This document shows positions 55,324 through 63,951 of a stretch of DNA of 64,000 nucleotides, piece by piece (positions within the stretch are counted from its first letter, which is position 1; the number at the start of each line of letters is the position of its first letter). A program made the translations under genes and the position numbers. This stretch comes from CAYGUK01 sp964352985 (GTDB lineage Bacteria; Pseudomonadota; Gammaproteobacteria; JAHCLG01): assembly GCA_964352985.1 (NCBI GenBank), contig CAYGUK010000004.1, positions 1 through 64,000 of the forward strand. Reading direction: 5' to 3'. A model generated the notes under the pieces. The model searched no databases. It was not told the origin of the DNA and saw nothing but the letters and a program-made list of their open reading frames with translations.

Positions 55324-56442
55324 TTAAATAATGACTAGTTCAGCCTTTAATGCGCCGACTGATTTTAAGGCTTCTAATATTGCGACGAGATCACCTGGTG
55401 CTGCCCCGACGCGATTAATTGCTTTTACGATATCTTTTAATGACGCACCGGGTTCAAAAACAAAAGCGCGACTATTTTGTTGATTAATTTGCACATTAGA
55501 ATTTTGAGTCACCACCGTTTGACCACCAGATAAAGCATTTGGTTGGCTAACTTGAGGTGTCTCAGTGATCGTAACTGTTAAATTTCCATGAGAAACTGCA
55601 GCTGGCATCACTCGCACATTTTGACCAATAACGATTGTGCCTGTTCTTGAGTTTACGACAATTTTTGCTGGCCCTTCAGCGGGATCTAACGTTAAATTTT
55701 CTAGTTCTGCAACAAACGCAACATACTGGTTACTGTTAGATTCTTTATTCATTGCAAGTGGTAATTTTACTTGAATAGAAGCAGCGTCAACTGGTACTGC
55801 GATGATTTGTTGTGCCGAGGTATTAATCACATCAGCTAATCTTTTTGCAGTTGTAAAATCAGGTTCGTGCAAGTTGTAAACGAGTCGTCCATTTTGCACA
55901 TAAGGTGCGAGCACCGAACGCTCAACTGTTGCCCCATTAGGAATTCGACCCGCGCTTGGAATATTAACTGCAATTTTAGAACCATCCGCTCCACTTGCAC
56001 CGATACCTGATACCACCACACTACCTTGAGCAATCGCATAAGTATTACCATCTGCTCCTTTTAAAGGTGACATTAATAAAACACCACCTCTTAAACTAGA
56101 AGCATTACCAATTGATGAAACCGTAATATCGATAGTTTGACCTTGTTTAACAAAGGGTGGTAATGAAGCACTAATCGCAACAGCTGCAACATTTCGTAAT
56201 TGTAAATTTGTCCGTTCGGGGATACGAATATTAAATTGTTTTAACATCGAACGAAAACTTTGATTAGTAAATGGGGCTTGTGTTGTACGATCCCCTGTCG
56301 CGTTTAATCCAACTACAAGCCCGTAACCCACGAGTTGATTTTCGCGAACGCCTGCAAGCGTTGCAATATCTTTTATTCTTTCGGCAAAAAGAGTAGGAAT
56401 GAATAATAAATTTATTAAAATTACTACTATTAATTTTTTCAT
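55324..56442 (-). CDS. flgI: Flagellar P-ring protein FlgI
   Basis: Forms the P-ring in the peptidoglycan layer. The start at 56442 is chosen: GGAGAG lies 6 bases upstream and the signal peptide begins there (MKKLIVVILINLLFIPTLFA), while a longer frame would run into flgH. The mature start ERIKDIATLAGVRENQLVGYGLVVGLNATGD, read in parts, and the end INRVGAAPGDLVAILEALKSVGALKAELVI are standard. The chosen start gives 372 residues. Confidence 0.95.
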   Translation of the reverse strand: MKKLIVVILINLLFIPTLFAERIKDIATLAGVRENQLVGYGLVVGLNATGDRTTQAPFTNQSFRSMLKQFNIRIPERTNLQLRNVAAVAISASLPPFVKQGQTIDITVSSIGNASSLRGGVLLMSPLKGADGNTYAIAQGSVVVSGIGASGADGSKIAVNIPSAGRIPNGATVERSVLAPYVQNGRLVYNLHEPDFTTAKRLADVINTSAQQIIAVPVDAASIQVKLPLAMNKESNSNQYVAFVAELENLTLDPAEGPAKIVVNSRTGTIVIGQNVRVMPAAVSHGNLTVTITETPQVSQPNALSGGQTVVTQNSNVQINQQNSRAFVFEPGASLKDIVKAINRVGAAPGDLVAILEALKSVGALKAELVII

Positions 56443-56458
56443 CTCTACTCTCCAGTTT

Positions 56459-57160
56459 TTACCAAGGGAATAAACCACCTAAAGCACCCATAAAGAAGCG
56501 ACCAAACCAACCGGCGACATTTGATTCCGCAACTTGCCCTGTGCCACTATATGAAATTCTGGCATTGGCAATTTTAATAGAATCAACTGAATTATTTTCA
56601 TCAATGTCTGCTTGGCGAACAATTCCCGTTAAGCGAATGAATTCTTTGCCACGATTAATTTGCACCCATTTTTCACCACGGATAACCAAATTTCCATTTC
56701 CCAACACTTGTGAAACAGTCACTGAAATCGTGCCAGTGAGATCGTTACTTTGTGAACTATCACCTTTACCATCAAAGGTGCCGGTATTATCAAGTTTTGT
56801 CGCCAGTGTATTTTGACTTTCATTGAATTTAGGTCCTGCACCAAATAAAGTTGGATTAGGCACATCAATTGCTGTTGTACGAGAAGTTTTCGTTTTAGCT
56901 GATTTTTTTGCTGACGTTTTTTCCGTTAAACGTATCGTGATAATATCGCCAACGCGTCTTGCTGTGGTATCTTCAAATAAAGCAATTGTTGTCGCATCAC
57001 GATAAATTGAACCGGTACTATGTCCTGGTACCACCGCTTTTGCAACTTGCGGATAACTTGGCGCAAATTCAATATTGCCTGGTTTTGGTTCATTCCAAAA
57101 GCATCCTGTTAACATGACGCTTAGTAGGGTAATCATTGCAATATTTTTATTTAACATCAC
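56459..57160 (-). CDS. flgH: Flagellar L-ring lipoprotein FlgH
   Basis: Outer-membrane L-ring subunit. The lipobox LTGC places the lipid on Cys20. Family motifs are ARRVGDIITIRLTEKTSA, GNLVIRGEKWVQINRGKEFIRLTGIVRQADID in parts, and ISYSGTGQVAESNVAGWFGRFF. The 233 residues match E. coli (232). It lies between flgG (10 bases) and flgI. Confidence 0.96.
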   Translation of the reverse strand: MMLNKNIAMITLLSVMLTGCFWNEPKPGNIEFAPSYPQVAKAVVPGHSTGSIYRDATTIALFEDTTARRVGDIITIRLTEKTSAKKSAKTKTSRTTAIDVPNPTLFGAGPKFNESQNTLATKLDNTGTFDGKGDSSQSNDLTGTISVTVSQVLGNGNLVIRGEKWVQINRGKEFIRLTGIVRQADIDENNSVDSIKIANARISYSGTGQVAESNVAGWFGRFFMGALGGLFPW

Positions 57161-57170
57161 TTAACTCTCT

Positions 57171-57959
57171 CTATGTGTTGCGAATGATAAATTCGTTTGA
57201 TTCATCTGCTGCTCTAATTGAGCGGCCATTGACTTCGAACGCACGTTGCGCTTCTAACAATTCTACTAAAGTAGAAACAACATTAACGTTTGATGCTTCT
57301 AATCCACCCTGTTGTACTTGACCGAGCCCCGTATCATCACCTGGAGTACCTGTTTGTGGTTCACCACTTGCAACTGTTTGTTTGTAATTATTATCACCGA
57401 GTGGTTCTAATCCTTCAGGATTAATAAAATTTGCCAATTCAATTTTTCCAATTTCTTGAGGTTCTGTTTCATCGGCAATTTGCACGCTGACGGTGCCATC
57501 TGAACCAATAGTAATTGTTTTCGCGGTTTCTGGCACAGTCATTTCAGGTTGTAATGGAAAGCCTTCAGCATTTACAATTTTTCCTTCACTATTTAATTTA
57601 AAATTTCCTGTTCTGCTATAAACTAATTCACCTGAAGGTAATAAAAATTGAAAAAATCCTTTTCCATCAATATAAACATCTAAAGGATTATTTGTATTAT
57701 TAAATGACCCTTGTGTAAAATCTTTTGTGATTGCGGATACTCTCGCACCTTTACCCATCATCACACCAACAGGACGATTAGTATCTTCTGTTTCTTGCGC
57801 ACCTTGCACTTGAAAAGTTTGATACGTTAAATCGGTCGATACCAACGTACCTTTTTTAAATCCAGGGGTATTAACGTTTGCAAGATTATGAGCGATATTT
57901 TCTAATGCTCGACCTTGAACTCGAATACCTGTTTGAGCTGTTTGTAAGGGACCTTCCAT
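57171..57959 (-). CDS. flgG: Flagellar distal rod protein FlgG
   Basis: Distal rod subunit of 262 residues. The N-terminal rod motif ALENIAHNLANVNTPGFKKG is followed by the central GKGFFQFLLPSGELVYSRTGNFKLNSEG region. The C-terminus GGLEASNVNVVSTLVELLEAQRAFEVNGRSIRAADE matches FlgG. The start reads MEGPLQTAQTGIRVQGRALENI, without the shorter MIxSL start of many relatives. It lies 15 bases after flgF. Confidence 0.94.
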   Translation of the reverse strand: MEGPLQTAQTGIRVQGRALENIAHNLANVNTPGFKKGTLVSTDLTYQTFQVQGAQETEDTNRPVGVMMGKGARVSAITKDFTQGSFNNTNNPLDVYIDGKGFFQFLLPSGELVYSRTGNFKLNSEGKIVNAEGFPLQPEMTVPETAKTITIGSDGTVSVQIADETEPQEIGKIELANFINPEGLEPLGDNNYKQTVASGEPQTGTPGDDTGLGQVQQGGLEASNVNVVSTLVELLEAQRAFEVNGRSIRAADESNEFIIRNT

Positions 57960-57974
57960 AGTCTATTCTCCTTA

Positions 57975-58721
57975 TTACGACGGCATGTGTAATATATCAT
58001 TTGCTTTATTAGAATTTTCATCAAGCTTACTAATTAACTTCACATTACTCTCAAGATGATGAGTAATTTCTATCATTTTCACTAATGCTTCGACTGAGTT
58101 GACATTACTGCCCTCAATAAAACCACTTGCTACTTGAATACTAGCATCAGTTTCTTCCGTGCCATTTTCAGAATAAATTGCACCATCCAAATCTTTATAT
58201 AAATTTTCTTTTTTAGGATTCACCAGTTTTAAACGATCAACCACAGCTAAATTTTCAGATCCTTGACCTGCGGGCACAAAACTAATCGTGCCATCACTAC
58301 CAATAGAAATATCATTGGCAGGTGGAATACTAATTGGACCACTATTTCCTAAAATAGGTTTGCCTTCACCGGTGACTAACAAACCTTCAGGACTCACTTG
58401 CAAACTCGCCGTACGAATATAAGATTCACGACCACCTTCGGTTTGCACAACCATCCAACCTTCATGTTTAACTGCAACATCTAAATTACGCCCTGTAGGC
58501 ATCAAGGCACCTTTTTCATGGCTTATTCCACTTGACGCTGCAGCAGAATAAATACGTCCTTGGTGACCAGGTCCTTCTACTGGTTGACTGATAAAATGGA
58601 TTAAATCACCACGAAACCCAGGCGTATTTAGGTTTGCTAAATTATTATTATTCACTTGCATAGCTTTCATTGCTTGAGTTGCGCCATTCATTGCAAGATA
58701 AAGTGATTTATCCATCGTCAT
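57975..58721 (-). CDS. flgF: Flagellar proximal rod protein FlgF
   Basis: Proximal rod subunit of 248 residues. It begins KSLYLAMNGATQAMKAMQVNNNNLANLNTPGFRGD in parts. The central motif is GRNLDVAVKHEGWMVVQTEGG and the C-terminus is GFIEGSNVNSVEALVKMIEITHHLESNVKLI. Length equals E. coli FlgF (251). It starts 6 bases after the flgE stop. Confidence 0.94.
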   Translation of the reverse strand: MTMDKSLYLAMNGATQAMKAMQVNNNNLANLNTPGFRGDLIHFISQPVEGPGHQGRIYSAAASSGISHEKGALMPTGRNLDVAVKHEGWMVVQTEGGRESYIRTASLQVSPEGLLVTGEGKPILGNSGPISIPPANDISIGSDGTISFVPAGQGSENLAVVDRLKLVNPKKENLYKDLDGAIYSENGTEETDASIQVASGFIEGSNVNSVEALVKMIEITHHLESNVKLISKLDENSNKANDILHMPS

Positions 58722-58727
58722 TCATCC

Positions 58728-59927
58728 TTAAATACTAATGATGGTTTCAGTCATGGTGTCACCCGCTCTAATTACTTGTGAATTAGCTTGGAAAAATCGT
58801 TGGGCTGTAATTAAATCAACTAATGATTTTGTTAAGTCAACATTCGATTCTTCCAGCGCACCTGATTGAATTGCACCTAAACTATTCCCCGATTCAATCA
58901 CAGGTCGACCTGAAGCATTCGTTTCAACCCATGACATATTTCCTGCTTGTTGTAAGCCATTTACCGATGGAAATTTAGCTGTTGCAATTTGAAATATCTG
59001 TTGCAATTGCCCATTACTATAACGAGCAGATAAAATTCCATCATCATCAATATCAATACTTGTTACTTCACCACTAGCAAAACCATCTTGCGTAGTTCGT
59101 CTTGTTTCACTACTACTACCAAACTGAGTAGCATTCACATAAGTTAAATTTAAATTTTGTGGACTCACTGATCCATTACCTGGATTCCAAGGAATCGCAG
59201 CCAATGTAGTTGATTGGAAAATACCAGCATTATTAAAAACAACATTTCCTGCGCCTTGATTAACCCCATCAATTTCAACTTGAACTTGCCAGGTGTTTAC
59301 CGCAGGTGCAGGCTGTTTTACATAATAAGTGGCTAAAGAATGCGAAACACCTAAACTATCAAACACAACCGTATCTGTTCTAAAATTAAAGGTTGTAGCA
59401 TCTGTTGGATTAAATGCACCTGTTGGTGGTATTGATGTTGAATCCAAATTAATTTCAAAATCTATTCCGGTGGTTGCTTGTGCGGGTAATGGTGTAGTTG
59501 GCACAACAATATCTGATAACGTTGCGCTTGTGACATTATTCACAATAGAAAAACCCTGAACGCGTTGTGCAACAGAGTCAACCACATTACCCGTTTTATC
59601 AATAAAATATTGTCCTGCTTTGGTATAACTGCGTTGACCATTATTGGCATCACGCATCACAAAAAATAATTCTTCGTCTCTGATACTCCAATCTAATTGT
59701 CGACCCGTTAAGGTAAAACCACCTTGACCAAAATCTTGGAAAGTACCCAATACTTTTACACCATTTACAATTTGAGCACCTGAGGTACCTTGCGAAAAGT
59801 TATCGGCTAATTGCACAAAAGATTGTTTAAACCCAGACGTGTTTGAGTTAGCAATATTATTACCAATAAATTCTAAATCTGTTGTTGCGGCATTTAATCC
59901 ACTTATTGCTGTAGAATTAACAGACAT
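58728..59927 (-). CDS. flgE: Flagellar hook protein FlgE
   Basis: Main hook subunit of 399 residues. The N-terminus is SAISGLNAATTDLEFIGNNIANSNTSGFKQS-like, in parts. The middle has VFDSLGVSHSLATYYVKQP (FlgE-specific D2 domain), and the end GALEESNVDLTKSLVDLITAQRFFQANSQVIRAGDTM is complete. It is preceded by flgD with a 31-base gap. Confidence 0.96.
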   Translation of the reverse strand: MSVNSTAISGLNAATTDLEFIGNNIANSNTSGFKQSFVQLADNFSQGTSGAQIVNGVKVLGTFQDFGQGGFTLTGRQLDWSIRDEELFFVMRDANNGQRSYTKAGQYFIDKTGNVVDSVAQRVQGFSIVNNVTSATLSDIVVPTTPLPAQATTGIDFEINLDSTSIPPTGAFNPTDATTFNFRTDTVVFDSLGVSHSLATYYVKQPAPAVNTWQVQVEIDGVNQGAGNVVFNNAGIFQSTTLAAIPWNPGNGSVSPQNLNLTYVNATQFGSSSETRRTTQDGFASGEVTSIDIDDDGILSARYSNGQLQQIFQIATAKFPSVNGLQQAGNMSWVETNASGRPVIESGNSLGAIQSGALEESNVDLTKSLVDLITAQRFFQANSQVIRAGDTMTETIISI

Positions 59928-59958
59928 TTGATCTCTCCCTTACCCTAACTTTTACGTG

Positions 59959-60633
59959 TTAATATACTTTTATTACATCATTAAAATTAACCGTTCCTAA
60001 ATCATTAAAATTAATTTTTAATGTCGATTGATTATCCCCGAGTGATACACTGTCAACAGTTAACGTTGCATTTGTTGCTAACGCACCGACTGTATTTTGA
60101 TAGCGTCCTTCTGCTACTAAATGATATTTTCCTGGCGTTGCTGGTTGACCTTGAGTAGTTGTGCCATCCCATTTAAATTCTTTTAAACCTTCTGTTCCGC
60201 TACCTAAATCTAATCTTTTTACTAAATTACCTTGCATGTCATGAATGTTAACCACAATATTGTCTGTATTACCTTGTAACTGAACAGCGCCACTTAAGCC
60301 TTCACCACTTTTTAATAAACCAATTTGTGAATTAACTTGAACTTTTCTACCAACGAGAGAAGCCGCTTGCAAGGCTTGATTAGAAACAAGTGTGCTACTA
60401 AATCCTTCGAAAGAAGATTGTAATTTATTAATACCTTCAACCGTTCCAAACTGCGCCATTTGTGCTAAAAATTGTGAACTATCTTGAGGTGATAATGGAT
60501 CTTGCGCTTTTAACTGCGTCATCATCAATGTTAAGAAATCATTTTGACCTAATTCTTTTTGTGCTGTTCTTGTTGTTTCTGGAACAGCAAATTGATCAAT
60601 TTGATTTTGTACTTGTAATGAATTGACATCCAT
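59959..60633 (-). CDS. flgD: Flagellar hook-capping protein FlgD
   Basis: Cap scaffold for hook assembly, 224 residues. The N-terminus LGQNDFLTLMMTQLKAQDPLSPQDSSQFLAQMAQFGTVEGINKLQ, read in parts, is the FlgD signature. A tudor/FN3-like domain follows (KEFKWDGTTTQGQPATPGKYHL). It lies 19 bases after flgC. Confidence 0.95.
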   Translation of the reverse strand: MDVNSLQVQNQIDQFAVPETTRTAQKELGQNDFLTLMMTQLKAQDPLSPQDSSQFLAQMAQFGTVEGINKLQSSFEGFSSTLVSNQALQAASLVGRKVQVNSQIGLLKSGEGLSGAVQLQGNTDNIVVNIHDMQGNLVKRLDLGSGTEGLKEFKWDGTTTQGQPATPGKYHLVAEGRYQNTVGALATNATLTVDSVSLGDNQSTLKINFNDLGTVNFNDVIKVY

Positions 60634-60652
60634 GTCAAATATCTCTCCCTAG

Positions 60653-61084
60653 TTAGTTATCGATGATACTGAGTGTGCGTAATAATAAATTACGACTCGT
60701 TGTCATCATTTCGACGCTCATCGAATAATCATGTGATGCCGATAACATATCGCTTAATTCTTCATATCGATTGACATTCGATTTGTAGACATAGCCTTCT
60801 TCATCAGCTAGCTCATGATTAGGTTGGTATTCCTTTACCGGCGGTGCTTCGCTTTGGGTAATACCCGTTACAACCACACCTTGTCCTTGATTCGAAAAAT
60901 CATTAAAGCCCGTTTCCGTATTTTGCATCAAAGTAGAAAATATGGGATGACGCGCCCGATACGCTTGTGTTTCAGTCCCTGAAACAACCATCGCATTTGC
61001 GAGATTACTTGCCGTCGTATTTAAGCGTATGGTTTGTGCGCTCATCCCAGTAGACGCGATTTGCATTGCTGTTTCCAAACTCAT
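60653..61084 (-). CDS. flgC: Flagellar proximal rod protein FlgC
   Basis: Rod subunit of 143 residues. TGMSAQTIRLNTTASNLANAMVVSGTE, in parts, and the C-terminus SNVNRYEELSDMLSASHDYSMSVEMMTTSRNLLLRTLSI are conserved. It starts 2 bases after the flgB stop. Confidence 0.95.
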   Translation of the reverse strand: MSLETAMQIASTGMSAQTIRLNTTASNLANAMVVSGTETQAYRARHPIFSTLMQNTETGFNDFSNQGQGVVVTGITQSEAPPVKEYQPNHELADEEGYVYKSNVNRYEELSDMLSASHDYSMSVEMMTTSRNLLLRTLSIIDN

Positions 61085-61086
61085 TT

Positions 61087-61485
61087 CTATTCTCCTTTAA
61101 TCGCGCTGATAAGACCGCCAGTTCTATTTTTAATAAACGTTAAGGTCGCTTGATATTTCGTTGCATTTTCAGCAAACTTTTGTCGTTCAATATCAAGGTC
61201 AACAGTATTCCCATCAACTGCAGGTAAATGAGGAATTCGATATTTAAGGGGAACATGTGTAAAACCATTTTGCAAAGAAATATGTTTTTCATTCGTTGCA
61301 TTTAAACTAACATGAGTGGATAGTGAATTTTGTGAAATTGATTTCATCGCATCGTTAAAATCAATATCTCTTGCCTTATATCCAGGCGTACTCGCATTGG
61401 TGAGATTATTGGCCAACACACTAAAACGTTGTTCTCTTAGTAATAGTGCTTGTTCATGAACGCCAAAAATATTATTTATGCTCAT
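61087..61485 (-). CDS. flgB: Flagellar proximal rod protein FlgB
   Basis: First gene of the eleven-gene flgB-flgL operon. I choose the ATG at 61485 (AGGA 9 bases upstream; protein starts MSINNIFGVHEQALLLREQR), giving 132 residues; an in-frame start at 61512 has no such signal. SVLANNLTNASTPGYKARDIDF and VDLDIERQKFAENATKYQATLTFI match FlgB. No sigma-54 or sigma-28 site was found for it in the gap before fliK. Confidence 0.93.
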   Translation of the reverse strand: MSINNIFGVHEQALLLREQRFSVLANNLTNASTPGYKARDIDFNDAMKSISQNSLSTHVSLNATNEKHISLQNGFTHVPLKYRIPHLPAVDGNTVDLDIERQKFAENATKYQATLTFIKNRTGGLISAIKGE

Positions 61486-61594
61486 AAACTCATTCCTATC
61501 GTCATTACCCAAAAATACTTTAACATTTTTTTATTTCTTTAAATCTGAGTATAGGTGACAATGTTCACTTCGCCATTTTTTTAAAAAAAATATT

Positions 61595-61621
61595 TAAAGT
61601 TTTTTTTTACAGTGACGATAT
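61595..61621 (+). promoter_or_regulatory. Sigma-28 (FliA) promoter for fliK
   Basis: TAAAGTTT (61595-61602), an 11-base spacer and GACGATAT (61614-61621) match the sigma-28 consensus TAAAGTTT-N11-GCCGATAA at 8/8 and 6/8. Transcription would start near 61628, leaving a leader of about 170 bases before the fliK ATG. The gap 61486-61801 otherwise holds hairpins and T-rich tracts, including a TTTTTTACAGT repeat at 61603-61613 and 61647-61657. Confidence 0.7.
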
Positions 61622-61672
61622 GATGGGAGATCTTCCTTACAAACTGTTTTTTACAGTATTTTTTAAAAATTA

Positions 61673-61711
61673 AGCGGCAATTTTTTCTATTCATAGGAAA
61701 TTATTGCCGCT
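61673..61711 (+). other. Hairpin in the predicted fliK leader
   Basis: AGCGGCAAT (61673-61681) pairs with ATTGCCGCT (61703-61711). The inner arms TTTCTAT and ATAGGAAA extend the stem with one bulge. It has no T-run and lies inside the predicted leader, so it may control stability or translation. A smaller hairpin, ACTGT / ACAGT at 61643-61657, precedes it. Confidence 0.45.
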
Positions 61712-61801
61712 AATTTTCATCCTTGCAAAACCCCAAATACTCTCTAGTGTTAAGTAAAAGAATTTTAAATTTTTATATAAAAGTAATGTAAGGGAAGACA
61801 A

Positions 61802-62998
61802 ATGAATGATTTAAAAATTGCGACTGTGCAAGCTGCACAGCAATCCGCACAACCTGATTCCACAAATTCTGACGCAAATACTTCAAATGAATTTAACAAT
61901 ACATTAAATGGTGAAGTCAGTAATATTTCGAGTAAATCGCAACCTGCAAATACAACAGAAAAATCACAACCAGCACCAAAAGCTGATGTTCAACTCGCAG
62001 AGCAAGAAATTGTGGAAGATATCGAACAATTATTAAATGAACAATTTGAATTAATCAGCGAGACCGAAATTTTAACTGAAAATATTGAAGAAACAATTAA
62101 ATTACCTTTCACAGAACTTACAACTAACGATCCTACTACAGCTGAACTCGAAGAAATTAATGTCGAAATTTCTTCAGAAGATAGTGGTCAGCCATTATTA
62201 AATCCTCAAAATTTAATTGATGAAATAGGGTCTGATGAATCGAATGTTATTAAAATTGATCCAACTAAAATAGAAGGATTACAAAAAACAAATCAACCCA
62301 TCGTTGAAGCTAAACCCTTTTTACAAGCACAAGGCATTAAAGCTTTTGTGAATTTACAACAACACGGCGAACAGAACTTAAATCAACAATCGAGTGATCA
62401 TCAATTTCAACAGTCTTTTCAACATCAATTTTCGCAGCAATTTAACCAACACATTGGATTACAAAATAACAATGTCTCTCAATTTGAAAATTTTATCAAT
62501 TTTCATCCACAACAAACGCAAGTAACACAGCCTAATTTGCAATCAACACCGCAAATAACGAATTCTTCCTCATTACCTGTTATTTCTTTTTCAACGCCTA
62601 TGGGTGATGACTCATGGTCGAATGGATTTGTTGAACGCATCAATTTTATGACGAATAAAAATATTCAATCTGCTGAAATAAAGATTCATCCGCCAGAATT
62701 AGGCAGTATAATAGCGAAAATAAAAATTGAAGGCGGTGTCGCTGAATTATCATTTACGACACAACATGGGCATGTTAAAGAAGCCATCGAATCTAATATA
62801 CCAAGATTGCGAGAAACATTGAGTCAAGATGGATTAACGTTACTTGATGTAAATGTCTCGGAACAAAATTCTGAGCGACAAGAAACAACTCAATTTACAT
62901 CGCAATCAGAACGTGTCGAAGATGACGGTAGTTTAGATCGAGATAATAAAGCAGTTGAAATAAAAAATAGTGATCGCTTAATTGATTACTACGCTTAA
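61802..62998 (+). CDS. fliK: Flagellar hook-length control protein FliK
   Basis: Controls hook length and switches export specificity to filament proteins. The C-terminal Flg_hook domain (about 270-353) has MGDDSWSNGFVERINFM, AEIKIHPPELGSIIAKIKIEGG in parts, and NIPRLRETLSQDGLTLLDVNV. The N-terminal 260 residues are disordered: acidic to about 155, then Gln-rich (about 183-245), as expected for the ruler part. A good ribosome-binding site (TAAGGGAAG) lies before the ATG. It is separate from the main fli cluster, divergent from flgB. Its stop shares a TTAA with the msrB stop. Confidence 0.88.
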   Translation: MNDLKIATVQAAQQSAQPDSTNSDANTSNEFNNTLNGEVSNISSKSQPANTTEKSQPAPKADVQLAEQEIVEDIEQLLNEQFELISETEILTENIEETIKLPFTELTTNDPTTAELEEINVEISSEDSGQPLLNPQNLIDEIGSDESNVIKIDPTKIEGLQKTNQPIVEAKPFLQAQGIKAFVNLQQHGEQNLNQQSSDHQFQQSFQHQFSQQFNQHIGLQNNNVSQFENFINFHPQQTQVTQPNLQSTPQITNSSSLPVISFSTPMGDDSWSNGFVERINFMTNKNIQSAEIKIHPPELGSIIAKIKIEGGVAELSFTTQHGHVKEAIESNIPRLRETLSQDGLTLLDVNVSEQNSERQETTQFTSQSERVEDDGSLDRDNKAVEIKNSDRLIDYYA

Positions 62999-63378
62999 TC
63001 TCGATTTAAATTTAATGCGCATGAATTAATACAATAGCGTAATCCTGTTGGTTTGGGGCCATCATCGAACACATGACCTAAATGCGCATCACAGTTTTTG
63101 CATTTCACTTCAATTCTAGTCATACCTTTGGAGTGATCGACAACTTCAATAATGGCTGATTTATCCAGTGCTTCATAAAAACTAGGCCAACCGGAGCCCG
63201 AATCGAATTTTGTATCAGAAGAAAATAATTTAGCATCACAACAAATACAATGATACGTGCCATCATCATGACAATTCCAATATTCACCGGTGAAAGCACG
63301 TTCTGTAGCACTTTCTCGAGTCACAGCATATTGTGTTTCGGTTAATTTATTTTTCCAATCATTTTTTCTTTCAGACAT
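62995..63378 (-). CDS. msrB: Peptide methionine-(R)-S-oxide reductase MsrB
   Basis: Repairs oxidised methionine. The 127-residue protein has the two zinc Cys pairs (CICC and CKNC), FDSGSGWPSFYEAL, CDAHLGHVFDDGPKPTGLRYCIN with the catalytic Cys in RYCIN. The start is MSERKNDWKNKLTETQYAVTRE-like, typical of the cytosolic form. It converges on fliK with overlapping stops. Confidence 0.95.
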   Translation of the reverse strand: MSERKNDWKNKLTETQYAVTRESATERAFTGEYWNCHDDGTYHCICCDAKLFSSDTKFDSGSGWPSFYEALDKSAIIEVVDHSKGMTRIEVKCKNCDAHLGHVFDDGPKPTGLRYCINSCALNLNRD

Positions 63379-63519
63379 ATTTCACCCCTAATGTCAAGCT
63401 ATTTAATTTTCACCAATTATACATTATGTTACAAGGATTTCTTAATATTACATTAAGCGAAGTAAAAATACCCGTCTATAATTAATAATGTAAAAACAAG
63501 ATTATAGAGGTGCTAAGAA

Positions 63520-63903
63520 ATGAGTAACGGAAATGAAATTTTACCAGATTTACTTCTTAAATTTGAAATTGAACATCCCGATATTGATGACTTATATCTT
63601 GAGGGTTATCAAGCTGGCTTAAAAAATCTAAGTGAAAGTATTAATCCTTACCCCAAAGATAGTGATAATCATCATTACTGGAATGAAGGATGGTGGGATG
63701 CTTTTTTTGAAGAAGCGCCTGTCTTTATGCCTTTAACAGAATATTCACATGCCGGGGTTGTAGCTGATACCGCAATTCATTGTGCAAATGATGAAAGTTT
63801 AATCGATGAAAATAAAGAATCCTTATTCTCTCTACTATTCCAAGTTATCACCTTATTATTTATTGGTGGATTAAGTTACACAATTTATGATTTTGCAACT
63901 TAA
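63520..63903 (+). CDS. Membrane-tethered protein with an RMF/CrpP-like motif
   Basis: A 127-residue protein. Residues about 25-61 follow the ribosome modulation factor/CrpP pattern: GYQAG (29-33), NPYP (42-45), then W54-N-E-G-W-W59. Most of the rest is acidic. A single membrane helix (about 102-123) lies at the very C-terminus with a short tail, a tail-anchored layout. RMF itself is a 55-residue cytosolic protein that dimerises ribosomes; I know of no membrane-anchored version, so the role is open. The ATG has AGAGGTG about 7 bases upstream. Confidence 0.6.
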   Translation: MSNGNEILPDLLLKFEIEHPDIDDLYLEGYQAGLKNLSESINPYPKDSDNHHYWNEGWWDAFFEEAPVFMPLTEYSHAGVVADTAIHCANDESLIDENKESLFSLLFQVITLLFIGGLSYTIYDFAT

Positions 63904-63919
63904 TAAAATTTGGTAATAT

Positions 63920-63939
63920 AGTCTTTTTAATAAAAGACT
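63920..63939. terminator. Small AT-rich hairpin after the RMF-like gene
   Basis: A perfect 8-bp stem (AGTCTTTT / AAAAGACT, loop TAAT) starts 17 bases after the stop. It has no T-run, so terminator function is uncertain. Confidence 0.4.
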
Positions 63940-63951
63940 GGAAAAGCGGAA

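Noticed and set aside
61486..61801. Sigma-54 promoter for the flgB operon
   Set aside because: I looked for GG-N10-GC in both orientations and found no acceptable match.
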